Part shown: piece after piece, positions 42,747 through 50,950 of the stretch
How positions within the stretch are numbered: position 1 is the stretch's first letter
Layout of the letters: each line of letters starts with the position of its first letter
DNA from: JAAYFT01 sp036562765
GTDB lineage: Bacteria > Bacillota > Clostridia > Tissierellales > Tissierellaceae
DNA: 64,000 nucleotides
Assembly: GCA_036562765.1 (NCBI GenBank)
Contig: DATCJO010000173.1
Coordinates: 1-64,000 of the forward strand
Direction of reading: 5' to 3'
The notes under the pieces: generated by a model
Seen by the model: only the letters and a program-made list of their open reading frames with translations
Told to the model about the DNA's origin: nothing
Databases searched by the model: none
Translations under genes and position numbers: made by a program

Positions 42747-43752
42747 TTACATTATAAATCTCATTTAACATTTTTGTTATGTCATCTTTATCGTAAATGT
42801 AATAGGATAATACCTTTTTGCCAATCTTTCTAAACTCTGCTTTCCCGGGCAAAATCCTCATGTTGAAATCGTCCTTAGTCATACCTAAAGCCTTTCTTCC
42901 GTAGGAGATGGCTGTAAACAAATTAATATCTGTTTTAACATGGTTAAACCCTTTAATAATAGTAGTTATTAGATTATCTGATACCTTATCTATGAAGGAT
43001 TTCAAAAACTCCTGCTGAGCCTTTATTCTTCCTAAATCTCCATCTGCATAACCGCCTTTATTATTGTTTCCTTTCCTATACCTTAAAAATTTCAAGGCAT
43101 TTTCTCCATCTAACAATTGATTGCCAGGAGGTATATCTATATATAGCGGAGGATTATCATAAGGGTCAATATATTTCATGTGAAATGGCACATTTACTTC
43201 TACTCCACCTAATGCATCTACTATTTTCTTAACCCCCTCATAGTCTATGGTAATTATATGATGTATTGGGGCGTTATTTAAAATATGTGAAACAGCCTTT
43301 TTTACCCCCAGTGCACCGTGGTCTCCATATATGCTGTTTATTTTTCTCTGTTCAGCAGCATCATAGCCTTTTCTATGTATATAGGTATCCCTTGGAACAT
43401 TGATTAAATCTACCTTTTTGCTGTCAGGGCAGAATGAGGCAAAGATTATAGTATCAGTTCTAACATTTTCCAAGCCCATAATTAGGAAATTTATCCTGTT
43501 GCTTTTTTCAAAGGCTTCTTCCAAAGTGGAGTAGCTTTCTGGCTCTTTTCTTTCAGTTTCTAATTTTGTCACTATGGAATCAAATATGTTTTTCTCCTCA
43601 TTTATTTCTTCTTCAGATTCCTCACTTACAACATCATTTTCAAGGCTTATGCCCTTATCTTTAATATAAGCAAACGAACCTATTGAAAGAGACAGTATGA
43701 ATAGGAAAAAAGACAATATAAATACCTTCACAAAAGACCTCATATTATCCAC
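42742..43752 (-). CDS. LytR-CpsA-Psr (LCP) family protein
   Basis: LCP enzymes transfer teichoic acids or other glycopolymers from a lipid carrier to peptidoglycan outside the membrane. The 336-residue protein has one N-terminal membrane helix (about residues 8-29), an acidic linker, and the LCP domain: FLIMGLENVRTDTIIFASFCP, INVPRDTYIHRKGYD, YEGVKKIVDALGGVEV, and ALKFLRYRKGNNNKGGYADGDLGRIKAQQEFL. It converges with murC and shares a terminator with it. Confidence 0.92.
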   Translation of the reverse strand: MDNMRSFVKVFILSFFLFILSLSIGSFAYIKDKGISLENDVVSEESEEEINEEKNIFDSIVTKLETERKEPESYSTLEEAFEKSNRINFLIMGLENVRTDTIIFASFCPDSKKVDLINVPRDTYIHRKGYDAAEQRKINSIYGDHGALGVKKAVSHILNNAPIHHIITIDYEGVKKIVDALGGVEVNVPFHMKYIDPYDNPPLYIDIPPGNQLLDGENALKFLRYRKGNNNKGGYADGDLGRIKAQQEFLKSFIDKVSDNLITTIIKGFNHVKTDINLFTAISYGRKALGMTKDDFNMRILPGKAEFRKIGKKVLSYYIYDKDDITKMLNEIYNVK

Positions 43753-43845
43753 CTTTCAAAAAGTCCTTCTAATATTGTAACCAATGTAATAATTTTTATA
43801 GGCATAAAAAAGGCTTTTTAATAAAGTAATTTTTGAATTAATACA

Positions 43846-43884
43846 TAAAAAAACACTTGTGAATAATTCTCACAAGTGTTTTAC
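43846..43884 (-). terminator. Terminator of crt-hbd
   Basis: AACACTTGTGA-GAATAATTC-TCACAAGTGTT type stem followed by TTTTTTATG on the minus strand. Confidence 0.85.
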
Positions 43885-43901
43885 AATTAATAAAGCACAT
43901 A

Positions 43902-44753
43902 TTATTGATATTCAAAGAAACCTTTCTTGGTTTTCCTTCCTAGTAGTCCTCCTCTTACCATCTTCCTCAACAATGGATGTGGTCTATATTTAGGATCGCC
44001 AAATTCATTATACAATACTTCCATTATTGCTAAACAAACATCTAAGCCTATTAAGTCTGCCAATGCCAATGGTCCAATTGGATGGTTGGCTCCAAGCTTC
44101 ATGGCTAAATCTATATCTTCAGCGGAAGCAATGCCATCTGCTAGTATTCCAATAGCTTCATTTATCATAGGGATAAGGATTCTATTAACTACAAATCCTG
44201 GAGATTCAACTACTTCTACTGGCTCTTTACCAAGGTCTCTGGATACTTCCATAACCTTAACCTTTGTTTCTTCAGAAGTAGCAATTCCCTTGATTATTTC
44301 TACCAACTTCATTACTGGCACTGGATTGAAGAAGTGCATTCCAATGACCTTGTCTGGCCTATTTGTTGCACTTGCTATTTCTGTTATGGACAAAGATGAG
44401 GTATTGGTTGCAAGAATTGCATCTTCCTTACAAATCTTATCCAACTTTCCAAAGAATTCCTTTTTAAGGTCCATATCCTCAGCTATTGCTTCAATAATCA
44501 AATCGCAGTCCTTTAAATCTTCAAATGATGTAGTTATAGATATGTTGTTTAAGGTCTTTTCCATATCGTCCCTTGTGATTTTTTCCTTTTCTACTAGTTT
44601 GCTTAAAGCCTTTTCAATAGACCTTATGCTGGCTCTTGGGTCATTTTCATCTATAGACCTTACCCACATAGTTACTTCATAACCTTTTTGAGCAAAAACT
44701 TGGACTATACCACTAGCCATAGTTCCTCGGCCTAGAACACCAATTTTTTTCAT
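43902..44753 (-). CDS. hbd: 3-hydroxybutyryl-CoA dehydrogenase
   Basis: Reduces acetoacetyl-CoA to 3-hydroxybutyryl-CoA in butyrate-type fermentation, or runs in reverse. The 283-residue protein has the dinucleotide-binding start KIGVLGRGTMASGIVQVFAQ, ATNTSSLSITEIA, the substrate-binding GMHFFNPVPVMKLVEII, and ESPGFVVNRILIPMINEA. The third Gly of the nucleotide loop is Arg-Gly (GRGTM) instead of the common GAGTM. It follows crt by 15 nt; thl, bcd and etf are not in the window. Confidence 0.95.
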   Translation of the reverse strand: MKKIGVLGRGTMASGIVQVFAQKGYEVTMWVRSIDENDPRASIRSIEKALSKLVEKEKITRDDMEKTLNNISITTSFEDLKDCDLIIEAIAEDMDLKKEFFGKLDKICKEDAILATNTSSLSITEIASATNRPDKVIGMHFFNPVPVMKLVEIIKGIATSEETKVKVMEVSRDLGKEPVEVVESPGFVVNRILIPMINEAIGILADGIASAEDIDLAMKLGANHPIGPLALADLIGLDVCLAIMEVLYNEFGDPKYRPHPLLRKMVRGGLLGRKTKKGFFEYQ

Positions 44754-44768
44754 GGCTGCACCTCCATA

Positions 44769-45548
44769 TTATTTTAATTTATAATTAGGTTGGCGTTTTT
44801 CTAAAAATGCCAACATTCCTTCCTTTTGGTCTTCTGTAGCAAAGCACAATCCAAATAAATCCCTTTCTATAGCCATTCCAGTTTCCAAATCAGTTTCTAT
44901 TCCTCTGTTTATTGCAGTTTTAGCATACCTTACTGCAATTTGGGATTTTTGAGCTATTAGCTTTGCCATTTCTAAAGCTTCTTCCATCAACTTTTCAGCT
45001 GGTACGACCTTGTTTACCAATCCAATATTATAAGCTTCATTTGCATCTATGGTAACAGCTGTGAAAATCAATTCCTTAGCTTTTCCCAATCCAACTAATC
45101 TTGTTAACCTTTGAGTACCAGCAAATCCAGGGGTTATGCCAAGGCCCACTTCTGGTTGGCCAAATTTTGCTTTCTCAGAAGCTATTCTTATATCACAGCA
45201 AAGGCACAATTCACATCCTCCACCTAAAGCATAGCCATTTACAGCAGCTATGACTGGTTTTTCCATTAGTTCAATTTTCCTAAACACTTTCATTCCTTTT
45301 TCAGCAAACTTCCTGGCTTCCATTGAATTCATATCTTTCATTTCTTTAATATCTGCACCAGCAACAAAAGCTCTTCCTTCCCCTGTAATTATAAGTACAT
45401 AAACCTCGTCATCCTTCTCTATCATATCAATTGCTTTATCTAGCTCATCTAAGACTTGTGAATTTAAAGCATTTAATGAATCAGGCCTATTGATGCTTAA
45501 TATACCAATATTATTTTCCTTTCTAAATAACATATAATTAAATTCCAT
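44769..45548 (-). CDS. crt: Enoyl-CoA hydratase / crotonase
   Basis: Dehydrates 3-hydroxybutyryl-CoA to crotonyl-CoA. The 259-residue crotonase-fold protein has FVAGADIKEMKDM (oxyanion hole), AAVNGYALGGGCELCLCCDIRIASE and the two catalytic glutamates in the CELCLCCD and FGQPEVGLGITPGFAGTQRL segments. It is first in the crt-hbd unit and has a Rex-like operator on its promoter (45578-45595). Confidence 0.94.
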   Translation of the reverse strand: MEFNYMLFRKENNIGILSINRPDSLNALNSQVLDELDKAIDMIEKDDEVYVLIITGEGRAFVAGADIKEMKDMNSMEARKFAEKGMKVFRKIELMEKPVIAAVNGYALGGGCELCLCCDIRIASEKAKFGQPEVGLGITPGFAGTQRLTRLVGLGKAKELIFTAVTIDANEAYNIGLVNKVVPAEKLMEEALEMAKLIAQKSQIAVRYAKTAINRGIETDLETGMAIERDLFGLCFATEDQKEGMLAFLEKRQPNYKLK

Positions 45549-45577
45549 GCAATACCTCCTTTATTAAACAAAAATGT

Positions 45578-45595
45578 TTGTTAATATTATAACAA
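45578..45595 (-). promoter_or_regulatory. Rex-like operator overlapping the crt promoter
   Basis: TTGTTAATATTATAACAA is an 18-nt inverted repeat that differs from the Rex consensus TTGTTAA-N4-TTAACAA at one position. It contains the -10 TATAAT (45591-45586) of a promoter with a weak TTGTAT -35 (45614-45609). Confidence 0.7.
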
Positions 45596-45669
45596 TCCCT
45601 TGAGTAAAATACAATTATTATAAAGAAATTATAACATTATTTATGGCCACTTGGTAGTATAATAGAAAA

Positions 45670-45697
45670 AACTGAATAGGCTGACCTATTCAGTTTA
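45670..45697 (-). terminator. Terminator of the PAS-PP2C gene
   Basis: AACTGAATAGG-TCAG-CCTATTCAGTT stem followed by TTTTCTATT on the minus strand, overlapping the stop. Confidence 0.85.
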
Positions 45698-46819
45698 TTC
45701 TATTACTTCCATCAGTAATAACGCAAAGTCATCTTGCTGATCTCCCCAGCTATAGTGGGCGATTTTCTTTTCTATTTCCTTGAGGATATTATCTTTATGG
45801 GTTTCAATTAATTTGATAACGCCTTCAACGCCAAATTCTTTCCCCTTTTTATCCTTTGCTTCTGTAATGCCATCGGTATAAAACAGGATTTTATCGTTCT
45901 TCTTCAGTTTAATCTTCTTTTCATTATACGACATTTCATTAAAAAGTATAGCTATTGGATATCCCTTTATTTCAAGCATTTCCATACCATTATCATTATA
46001 TTTAATGGGGATACAGTTATGACCTGCATTGGCAAACTTAAATTCATATGTCTTAGTATTGAATACTCCATAAAAGATAGTAAAATACTTATCAACTTCC
46101 AAATCTAATGTCATAAATCTCTTATATAATTCAGCCAAAGCATCTGCTGGACTTAAGATATTTTCTACAATAGACCTCATGGTCTGCCTGATGAACATTG
46201 TCATCATTGCAGCTGCAACACCATGCCCTGATACATCTGAAATATAAATGCCTATATGTTCATCATCAACATGAAAGACATCGAAAATATCTCCGCTTAA
46301 CATTTCAGATGGCTTATATATATAATCTATTCGAATGTTATCAATTACACCTTTAGTAGGTAAAATCTTCTCCTGAATACGCTTTGCAAAGCCCAAGTCC
46401 TTGCTCATCTTCTTATTTTTTTCAATTAATTCCAGTTCCAGTTTTCTTTCCCTTGTAACATCTCTAAATACCTCAACTGCTGCAAAAATCTTGCCTTCTG
46501 AATCGGTTACTGGTGAGGACTTTACGGAAAAATACCTTCCATTTATGATTTCTTCTTTTTGCACAATTTCTCCTAATTTAATGCTTTTATCAGTTATACA
46601 AAAACCACATGGTTTGTTCCTGCCATGAGCTTGATAACATTTTTTCCCTATAATATCTTCTCCTAAAGCTTCCTTCATAGGTTTATTGGCATAGATAATG
46701 GTACCGTCTACATCTACAACCCTTACCCAGTCTGCCATTCCTTCAAGAACATGGTAATTTAACATACCATATTCTTCAATTTTCTTTTGTACTTGTTTCA
46801 TTTCTTTTTTATTTAACAT
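45695..46819 (-). CDS. PAS-domain SpoIIE-type (PP2C) serine phosphatase
   Basis: A 374-residue soluble signalling phosphatase, RsbU/RsbP-like in layout. A PAS domain (about residues 20-130) contains a cysteine-rich loop GKKCYQAHGRNKPCGFC that could hold a metal cluster or sense redox. A helical linker (KLELELIEKNKKMSKDLGFAKRIQEKILP) leads to the phosphatase domain with LSGDIFDVFHVDDEHIGIY, SDVSGHGVAAAMM (metal-binding Asp), FANAGHNCIPI and ILFYTDGITEAKD. No antisigma-factor antagonist gene is adjacent, so the target is unknown. Single-gene unit. Confidence 0.9.
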   Translation of the reverse strand: MLNKKEMKQVQKKIEEYGMLNYHVLEGMADWVRVVDVDGTIIYANKPMKEALGEDIIGKKCYQAHGRNKPCGFCITDKSIKLGEIVQKEEIINGRYFSVKSSPVTDSEGKIFAAVEVFRDVTRERKLELELIEKNKKMSKDLGFAKRIQEKILPTKGVIDNIRIDYIYKPSEMLSGDIFDVFHVDDEHIGIYISDVSGHGVAAAMMTMFIRQTMRSIVENILSPADALAELYKRFMTLDLEVDKYFTIFYGVFNTKTYEFKFANAGHNCIPIKYNDNGMEMLEIKGYPIAILFNEMSYNEKKIKLKKNDKILFYTDGITEAKDKKGKEFGVEGVIKLIETHKDNILKEIEKKIAHYSWGDQQDDFALLLMEVIE

Positions 46820-46942
46820 TCTTAATCACCTATATAAAAAGAATAACTAACGTGGGCTTTAGTCTATTTTATAATATTTAATAGACAATAGCCATATATT
46901 TTTTAATCTGTAACCATTTTTTAACATTTGGAATTCTATATT

Positions 46943-47467
46943 TTAATATTTTACACTAACCTCTCTTTCTTCAGAATACCTTGCCAATGCATATAGGCAA
47001 TCAGACAACCTGTTTACATATTTAATTACCATTGGGTCAATTTCTACTTCATGGGATAAAGTGATAATCCTTCTTTCTGCCCTCCTGCAAATGGTCCTTG
47101 CAACATGCAAGTAAGCAGACTTTTTACTAGAACCGGGTACAATAAATCCCTTTACATCCTTTAACCTGCCCATATAATCATCTATTATCTTTTCTAAATC
47201 TTCCACATCCTTTTCCTCAATGCGATATTTTATCTTGCTTGTATCCTCAGTAGCCAAATACGCCCCAACAGTAAAGAGTTTATTTTGTATACTTTCAATT
47301 AGATTATACATTTCCTCATCTTCAACATAATTTTTAGCAAGGCCTAAAAATGAATTTAACTCATCAATAGTTCCATAGCTTTCAACTCTTATATGGTCCT
47401 TAGGAACTCTTTTGTTATCAAAAAGGCTAGTACTGCCCTTATCTCCAGTTTTTGTGTAGATTTTCAT
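46943..47467 (-). CDS. Cob(I)alamin adenosyltransferase, PduO type
   Basis: Transfers adenosyl from ATP to reduced cobalamin, making the adenosylcobalamin used by methylmalonyl-CoA mutase and other B12 enzymes. The 174-residue protein has the ATP-binding start IYTKTGDKGSTSLFDNKRVPK, SYGTIDELNSFLG, and HVARTICRRAERRI with the catalytic Arg. It is 35 kb away from the mutase gene. It lies 83 nt after a methyltransferase gene, across an AT-rich repeat. Confidence 0.94.
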   Translation of the reverse strand: MKIYTKTGDKGSTSLFDNKRVPKDHIRVESYGTIDELNSFLGLAKNYVEDEEMYNLIESIQNKLFTVGAYLATEDTSKIKYRIEEKDVEDLEKIIDDYMGRLKDVKGFIVPGSSKKSAYLHVARTICRRAERRIITLSHEVEIDPMVIKYVNRLSDCLYALARYSEEREVSVKY

Positions 47468-47477
47468 AAAAATCCCC

Positions 47478-47545
47478 CCTTAGTTATAGTTGATAACTAA
47501 TAATTAATAGTTAATAGTGAATAATTAACATACAGTGAAAAATCA
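47478..47545. repeat. AT-rich dispersed repeat (third copy)
   Basis: The gap holds AACTAATAATTAATAGTTAA followed by TAGTGAATAATTAAC, matching the wording of the elements near 6.3 kb (AATAGTTAATAGTTAATAGT on the minus strand) and 11.5 kb. No gene is seen. Confidence 0.5.
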
Positions 47546-47549
47546 TTAA

Positions 47550-48680
47550 TTACATAGGTTTAGGCCCGTAGAACTGATAATAATTTACCTTAATCCTGCC
47601 ATTATATAGCTTCCTCTTTTTGTCTGCTTTTCTCCCATAGTGCCTTTCAAAATCATCATGGGAAGTAATGACATAAACTGACCAAGTATCTAGCTTTTTA
47701 AATTTGTTACCTAAATCTTTATACAGTTTTTCTACTTCCCTTTTCTCACCCATCCTTTCGCCATAAGGTGGGTTTGTAATAACTACTCCATATTGGTTTT
47801 TCAATTCTACATCCCTGAAATCCTTATTTATAAACACTATATCGTCTTCTAATCCAAAATTAGCAGCATTTTCCTTAGCCCTAAGGATTATGTTTTTATC
47901 AATATCAGCACCTAATATTTGGAGCCTACATTTTGTATCTATTGCCTTTAAAGCTTCACGTCTTGTTTCAGTCCAGTATTCTTTCTTGATTCTAGGCCAT
48001 TCTTCAGAAGCAAAGCTCCTATCTATTCCAGGTGCAATATTTTTTCCAATCATAGCTGCCTCTATAAGTATTGTACCAGAACCACAAAATGGGTCAAAGA
48101 GCATTCTTTCTTTATTCCAATAACTTAATAGTACCATGGCTGCAGCCAATGTTTCCTTTATTGGAGCTTCCCCCTGTTTTTTTCTATATCCTCTTTTATG
48201 TAGGCCCTCTCCAGAAGTATCTATTGTCAAAGTAGCTATGTCTTTAAGTAGAGCTACTTCTACAGTATACTTAGGGCCTGTTTTTTCAAACCATGAAACA
48301 TTATATTTTGTCTTTAATTTTTCAACTATGGCTTTTTCTACTATTCTTTGGCAGTCGGATATGCTAAACAATTTAGAATCCTTGCTCTTCCCTTCAACAA
48401 CAAAATTCCCATCAACTGGTATCCATTCATCCCATGGTAATGCCTTGGTCTTTTCGAAAAGCTCGTCAAAAGTTAATGCTTCAAACTCTCCCATTTTAAC
48501 TAGTACCCTATCAGCTGTCCTGAGCCATATATTAGCCTTTGGAATGTCTTTTTCTGTACCTTTAAAAGTAACCTTCCCATTATCCACCTTTAAATCCGTA
48601 TATCCTAAATCTATTAATTCCTTTTTTACTACTGCTTCTAATCCAAAACTTGCAGTTGCTATAAGCTCCAAGTTATCCAT
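47550..48680 (-). CDS. THUMP-domain class I RNA methyltransferase (RlmL-N/YpsC-like)
   Basis: A 376-residue SAM-dependent methyltransferase likely modifying 23S rRNA (N2-guanine). It begins with a ferredoxin-like/THUMP region (LIATASFGLEAVVKKELIDLG to about residue 155), followed by the methyltransferase fold with MLFDPFCGSGTILIEAAMIG (SAM loop) and the catalytic NPPYGERMG motif. Exact target cannot be told from sequence. Divergent from the superoxide reductase gene. Confidence 0.92.
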   Translation of the reverse strand: MDNLELIATASFGLEAVVKKELIDLGYTDLKVDNGKVTFKGTEKDIPKANIWLRTADRVLVKMGEFEALTFDELFEKTKALPWDEWIPVDGNFVVEGKSKDSKLFSISDCQRIVEKAIVEKLKTKYNVSWFEKTGPKYTVEVALLKDIATLTIDTSGEGLHKRGYRKKQGEAPIKETLAAAMVLLSYWNKERMLFDPFCGSGTILIEAAMIGKNIAPGIDRSFASEEWPRIKKEYWTETRREALKAIDTKCRLQILGADIDKNIILRAKENAANFGLEDDIVFINKDFRDVELKNQYGVVITNPPYGERMGEKREVEKLYKDLGNKFKKLDTWSVYVITSHDDFERHYGRKADKKRKLYNGRIKVNYYQFYGPKPM

Positions 48681-48822
48681 TATCTCACCTCAACATCTGT
48701 TTAAATTTATTATACTCTATATACTGAACAATTAGTGAATAAAAATGATTTTTTTTTAAATGATTGGGTATAAAAAGTATTGGTAAAAATTATATAGTAA
48801 ATAAAATATCAGGAGGGGTATT

Positions 48823-49200
48823 ATGAAAAATTTAGCTGAACTATATCAAAGCGGAGACTGGAAAGCTGAAAAACACGTTCCTGTAATTCATTTACCTGAA
48901 AAGGCTAAAGCTGGCGAATCAGTACAAGTAAAAGTTGTAGTGGGAGAAGAAATACCACATCCAAATACTTTTGAACATTATATCTCTTGGATAAAGGTAT
49001 ATTTCCAACCTGAAGGACATAAATTCCCAATTGAAATAGGAAGCTTCAACTTCACAAGCCATGGTGAATCAGGACTTTATACTGAGCCAGTAGCAATTGT
49101 AAACTTCAAGCCATCTAAGTCAGGAACAATCTATGCTGAATCCTACTGCAACATCCATGGTTTATGGCAAAACAGTGCAGAATTAAAAGTTGAAGAATAG
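48823..49200 (+). CDS. Superoxide reductase (neelaredoxin-type, 1Fe)
   Basis: Reduces superoxide to hydrogen peroxide without making oxygen, a typical defence of anaerobes. The 125-residue protein is only the SORL domain; there is no desulforedoxin domain. All Fe-site residues are visible: EKHVP with Glu16, Lys17 and His18, then His46 and His52 in HPNTFEHYISW, Cys109 and His112 in CNIHGLW. Strong GGAGGGG site. It stands alone with its own terminator, divergent from the methyltransferase gene. The peroxide made may be handled by the peroxiredoxin at 59.7 kb. Confidence 0.94.
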   Translation: MKNLAELYQSGDWKAEKHVPVIHLPEKAKAGESVQVKVVVGEEIPHPNTFEHYISWIKVYFQPEGHKFPIEIGSFNFTSHGESGLYTEPVAIVNFKPSKSGTIYAESYCNIHGLWQNSAELKVEE

Positions 49201-49207
49201 TACTTAC

Positions 49208-49236
49208 AAAAGCTCAGAGAAATCTGAGCTTTTTAA
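49208..49236 (+). terminator. Superoxide reductase terminator
   Basis: AGCTCAGA-GAAA-TCTGAGCT stem followed by TTTTAATTTG, 10 nt after the stop. Confidence 0.85.
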
Positions 49237-49252
49237 TTTGAAATTGTTTCCC

Positions 49253-49281
49253 TTGACAAGGCTTTTTTATTATATTATATT
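49253..49281 (+). promoter_or_regulatory. Sigma-A promoter of the tyrS T-box transcript
   Basis: TTGACA (49253-49258), 17-nt spacer, TATATT (49276-49281). It starts an approximately 375-nt leader. Confidence 0.85.
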
Positions 49282-49287
49282 AATATA

Positions 49288-49513
49288 AATATAAAATGTA
49301 TAAATTTGAAAATAGCTATGAAGGATTCTAAGTAGCTGATTAAAGGTCAAATCACAGAGAATAGACCGGTGGTGAGAGGTCTGTAACCTTAATTAGCGAA
49401 TTACAAATCTGGAGTTTATTCGTCGCCATGCGTTAAGTGGTTAGAGGCTTTATGCGAATTAAGGTGGTACCACGGGTTTTTCTCGTCCTTTAGATGAGAA
49501 AAACCCTTTTTTT
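49288..49513 (+). promoter_or_regulatory. T-box riboswitch (tyrosine) before tyrS
   Basis: A leader that reads uncharged tRNA-Tyr. Stem I shows AGAGA and GGTGGTGAGAGGTCTG elements. The specifier loop GAATTACAAATCTGGAG carries the Tyr codon TAC (49402-49404). The conserved T-box AAGGTGGTACCACGG is at 49461-49475. A terminator follows: GGGTTTTTCTC (49474-49484) with GAGAAAAACCC (49496-49506), then seven Ts. Between it and the gene about 150 nt of AT-rich leader hold nothing recognisable. Confidence 0.95.
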
Positions 49514-49664
49514 AAATGGAGTTTTTTATTAAAATAATGGAAAGTTCTGCTTTTATTATTATAATTTAATTAAAGGCCTTATAAACTCACCTAACTTGTG
49601 ACAAATTTAAATTTAATATAAATTCCAACTTGATTTTTCTAAAAAATACACTAGGAGGGATAAA

Positions 49665-50894
49665 ATGAGTAATGTATACGACATATTGAAAGAAAGAGGA
49701 TATATAGACCAAGTGACCTATGAAGACGAATTAAAAGAATTGCTTGGCAAGGAACCTGTTACCTTTTATATTGGCTTTGACGCTACTGCAGATAGCTTAA
49801 CTTTGGGCCATTTCATACAGATTATGGTAATGATGCACATGCAACAACATGGCCATAGGCCAATAGCCCTTATTGGTGGCGGAACCACACTGATTGGAGA
49901 CCCTACTGGAAAATCAGAGATGAGGAAATTATTAACAAAAGAAATCATCGATTACAATGCAAGCAGATTTAAAGAACAGCTATCAAGGTTCTTGGATTTC
50001 AGCGAAGGGAAAGCCCTCATGTTAAATAACGCTGATTGGCTTTTAAATTTGAATTATGTTGATTTTATGCGAGAAATTGGAATTCACTTCTCAGTTAACA
50101 GGATGCTCACCTTCGACTGCTACAAAAATAGGTTGGAAAGAGGGCTAACATTCTTTGAATTTGGGTACATGCTAATGCAATCATACGATTTCTTATATCT
50201 ATACAGAAATTATGGATGTAAACTTCAAGTTGGAGGCAGCGACCAATGGTCTAATATTCTAGGTGGATATGAATTAATTAGGAAACTTGAACAAGATAAG
50301 GTTTATGCCATGACCTTTAAGCTTTTGACTACCGCTTCTGGCAAAAAAATGGGCAAAACAGAATCAGGTACAATATGGTTAGACCCTAATAAAACTCCTC
50401 CTTATGATTTATATCAATATTTAAGAAATACAGATGACAGAGATGTGGAAAAGTTCTTAAGCTTGCTTACATTCTTGCCAATGGAAGAAGTAAAAAGGCT
50501 TGGCTCATTAGAAGGTGCAGAAATAAACAAGGCTAAAGAAGTACTTGCATTTGAAGTAACAAAAATAATTCATGGCGAAGAAGAAGCCATAAAGGCTCAA
50601 AAAGCAGCTAAATCATTATTCTATGGTGCTAAAGAAGAAGGCTCCATACCATTTACAGAAATGGACAAATCAGTCTTTGAAGAAGGTATTGGAATATTAG
50701 ATTTATTAAGAGAAGTAGGACTTACTAAATCCAACAGTGAAGGCAGAAGATTAGTTGAACAAGGTGGCATTACTATTGATGATGTAAAAGTAACTGCACC
50801 TGACATGAAAGTTACCTTAGCTGATTTTAAAGATGGAAAAATCTTAATAAGAAAAGGCAAAAAGGTATTCCATCAAGTGAGAATAAAAAACTAG
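49665..50894 (+). CDS. tyrS: Tyrosyl-tRNA synthetase
   Basis: A class I enzyme charging tRNA-Tyr. The 409-residue protein has the nucleotide-binding start PVTFYIGFDATADSLTLGHF (the HIGH-type motif is TLGH), QVGGSDQWSNILGG for tyrosine recognition, and the KMSKS-type loop as KKMGKTESG. A C-terminal S4 domain (about residues 340-409) with EGRRLVEQGGITIDD binds tRNA. Good AGGAGGG site. Regulated by the T-box upstream. Confidence 0.97.
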   Translation: MSNVYDILKERGYIDQVTYEDELKELLGKEPVTFYIGFDATADSLTLGHFIQIMVMMHMQQHGHRPIALIGGGTTLIGDPTGKSEMRKLLTKEIIDYNASRFKEQLSRFLDFSEGKALMLNNADWLLNLNYVDFMREIGIHFSVNRMLTFDCYKNRLERGLTFFEFGYMLMQSYDFLYLYRNYGCKLQVGGSDQWSNILGGYELIRKLEQDKVYAMTFKLLTTASGKKMGKTESGTIWLDPNKTPPYDLYQYLRNTDDRDVEKFLSLLTFLPMEEVKRLGSLEGAEINKAKEVLAFEVTKIIHGEEEAIKAQKAAKSLFYGAKEEGSIPFTEMDKSVFEEGIGILDLLREVGLTKSNSEGRRLVEQGGITIDDVKVTAPDMKVTLADFKDGKILIRKGKKVFHQVRIKN

Positions 50895-50909
50895 CAAAAT
50901 ATATTTAAT

Positions 50910-50947
50910 AAAACCAATCTAAATTATTTAGATTGGTTTTATTTTTT
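50910..50947. terminator. Bidirectional terminator after tyrS
   Basis: A 14-bp stem AAAACCAATCTAAA / TTTAGATTGGTTTT with T-runs on both strands between two converging genes. Confidence 0.85.
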
Positions 50948-50950
50948 GAT

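Noticed and set aside
43927..44682. 251-codon open frame on the plus strand inside hbd
   Set aside because: It is a shadow frame of a clear hbd gene, with Ser/Ile-rich composition and no ribosome site.
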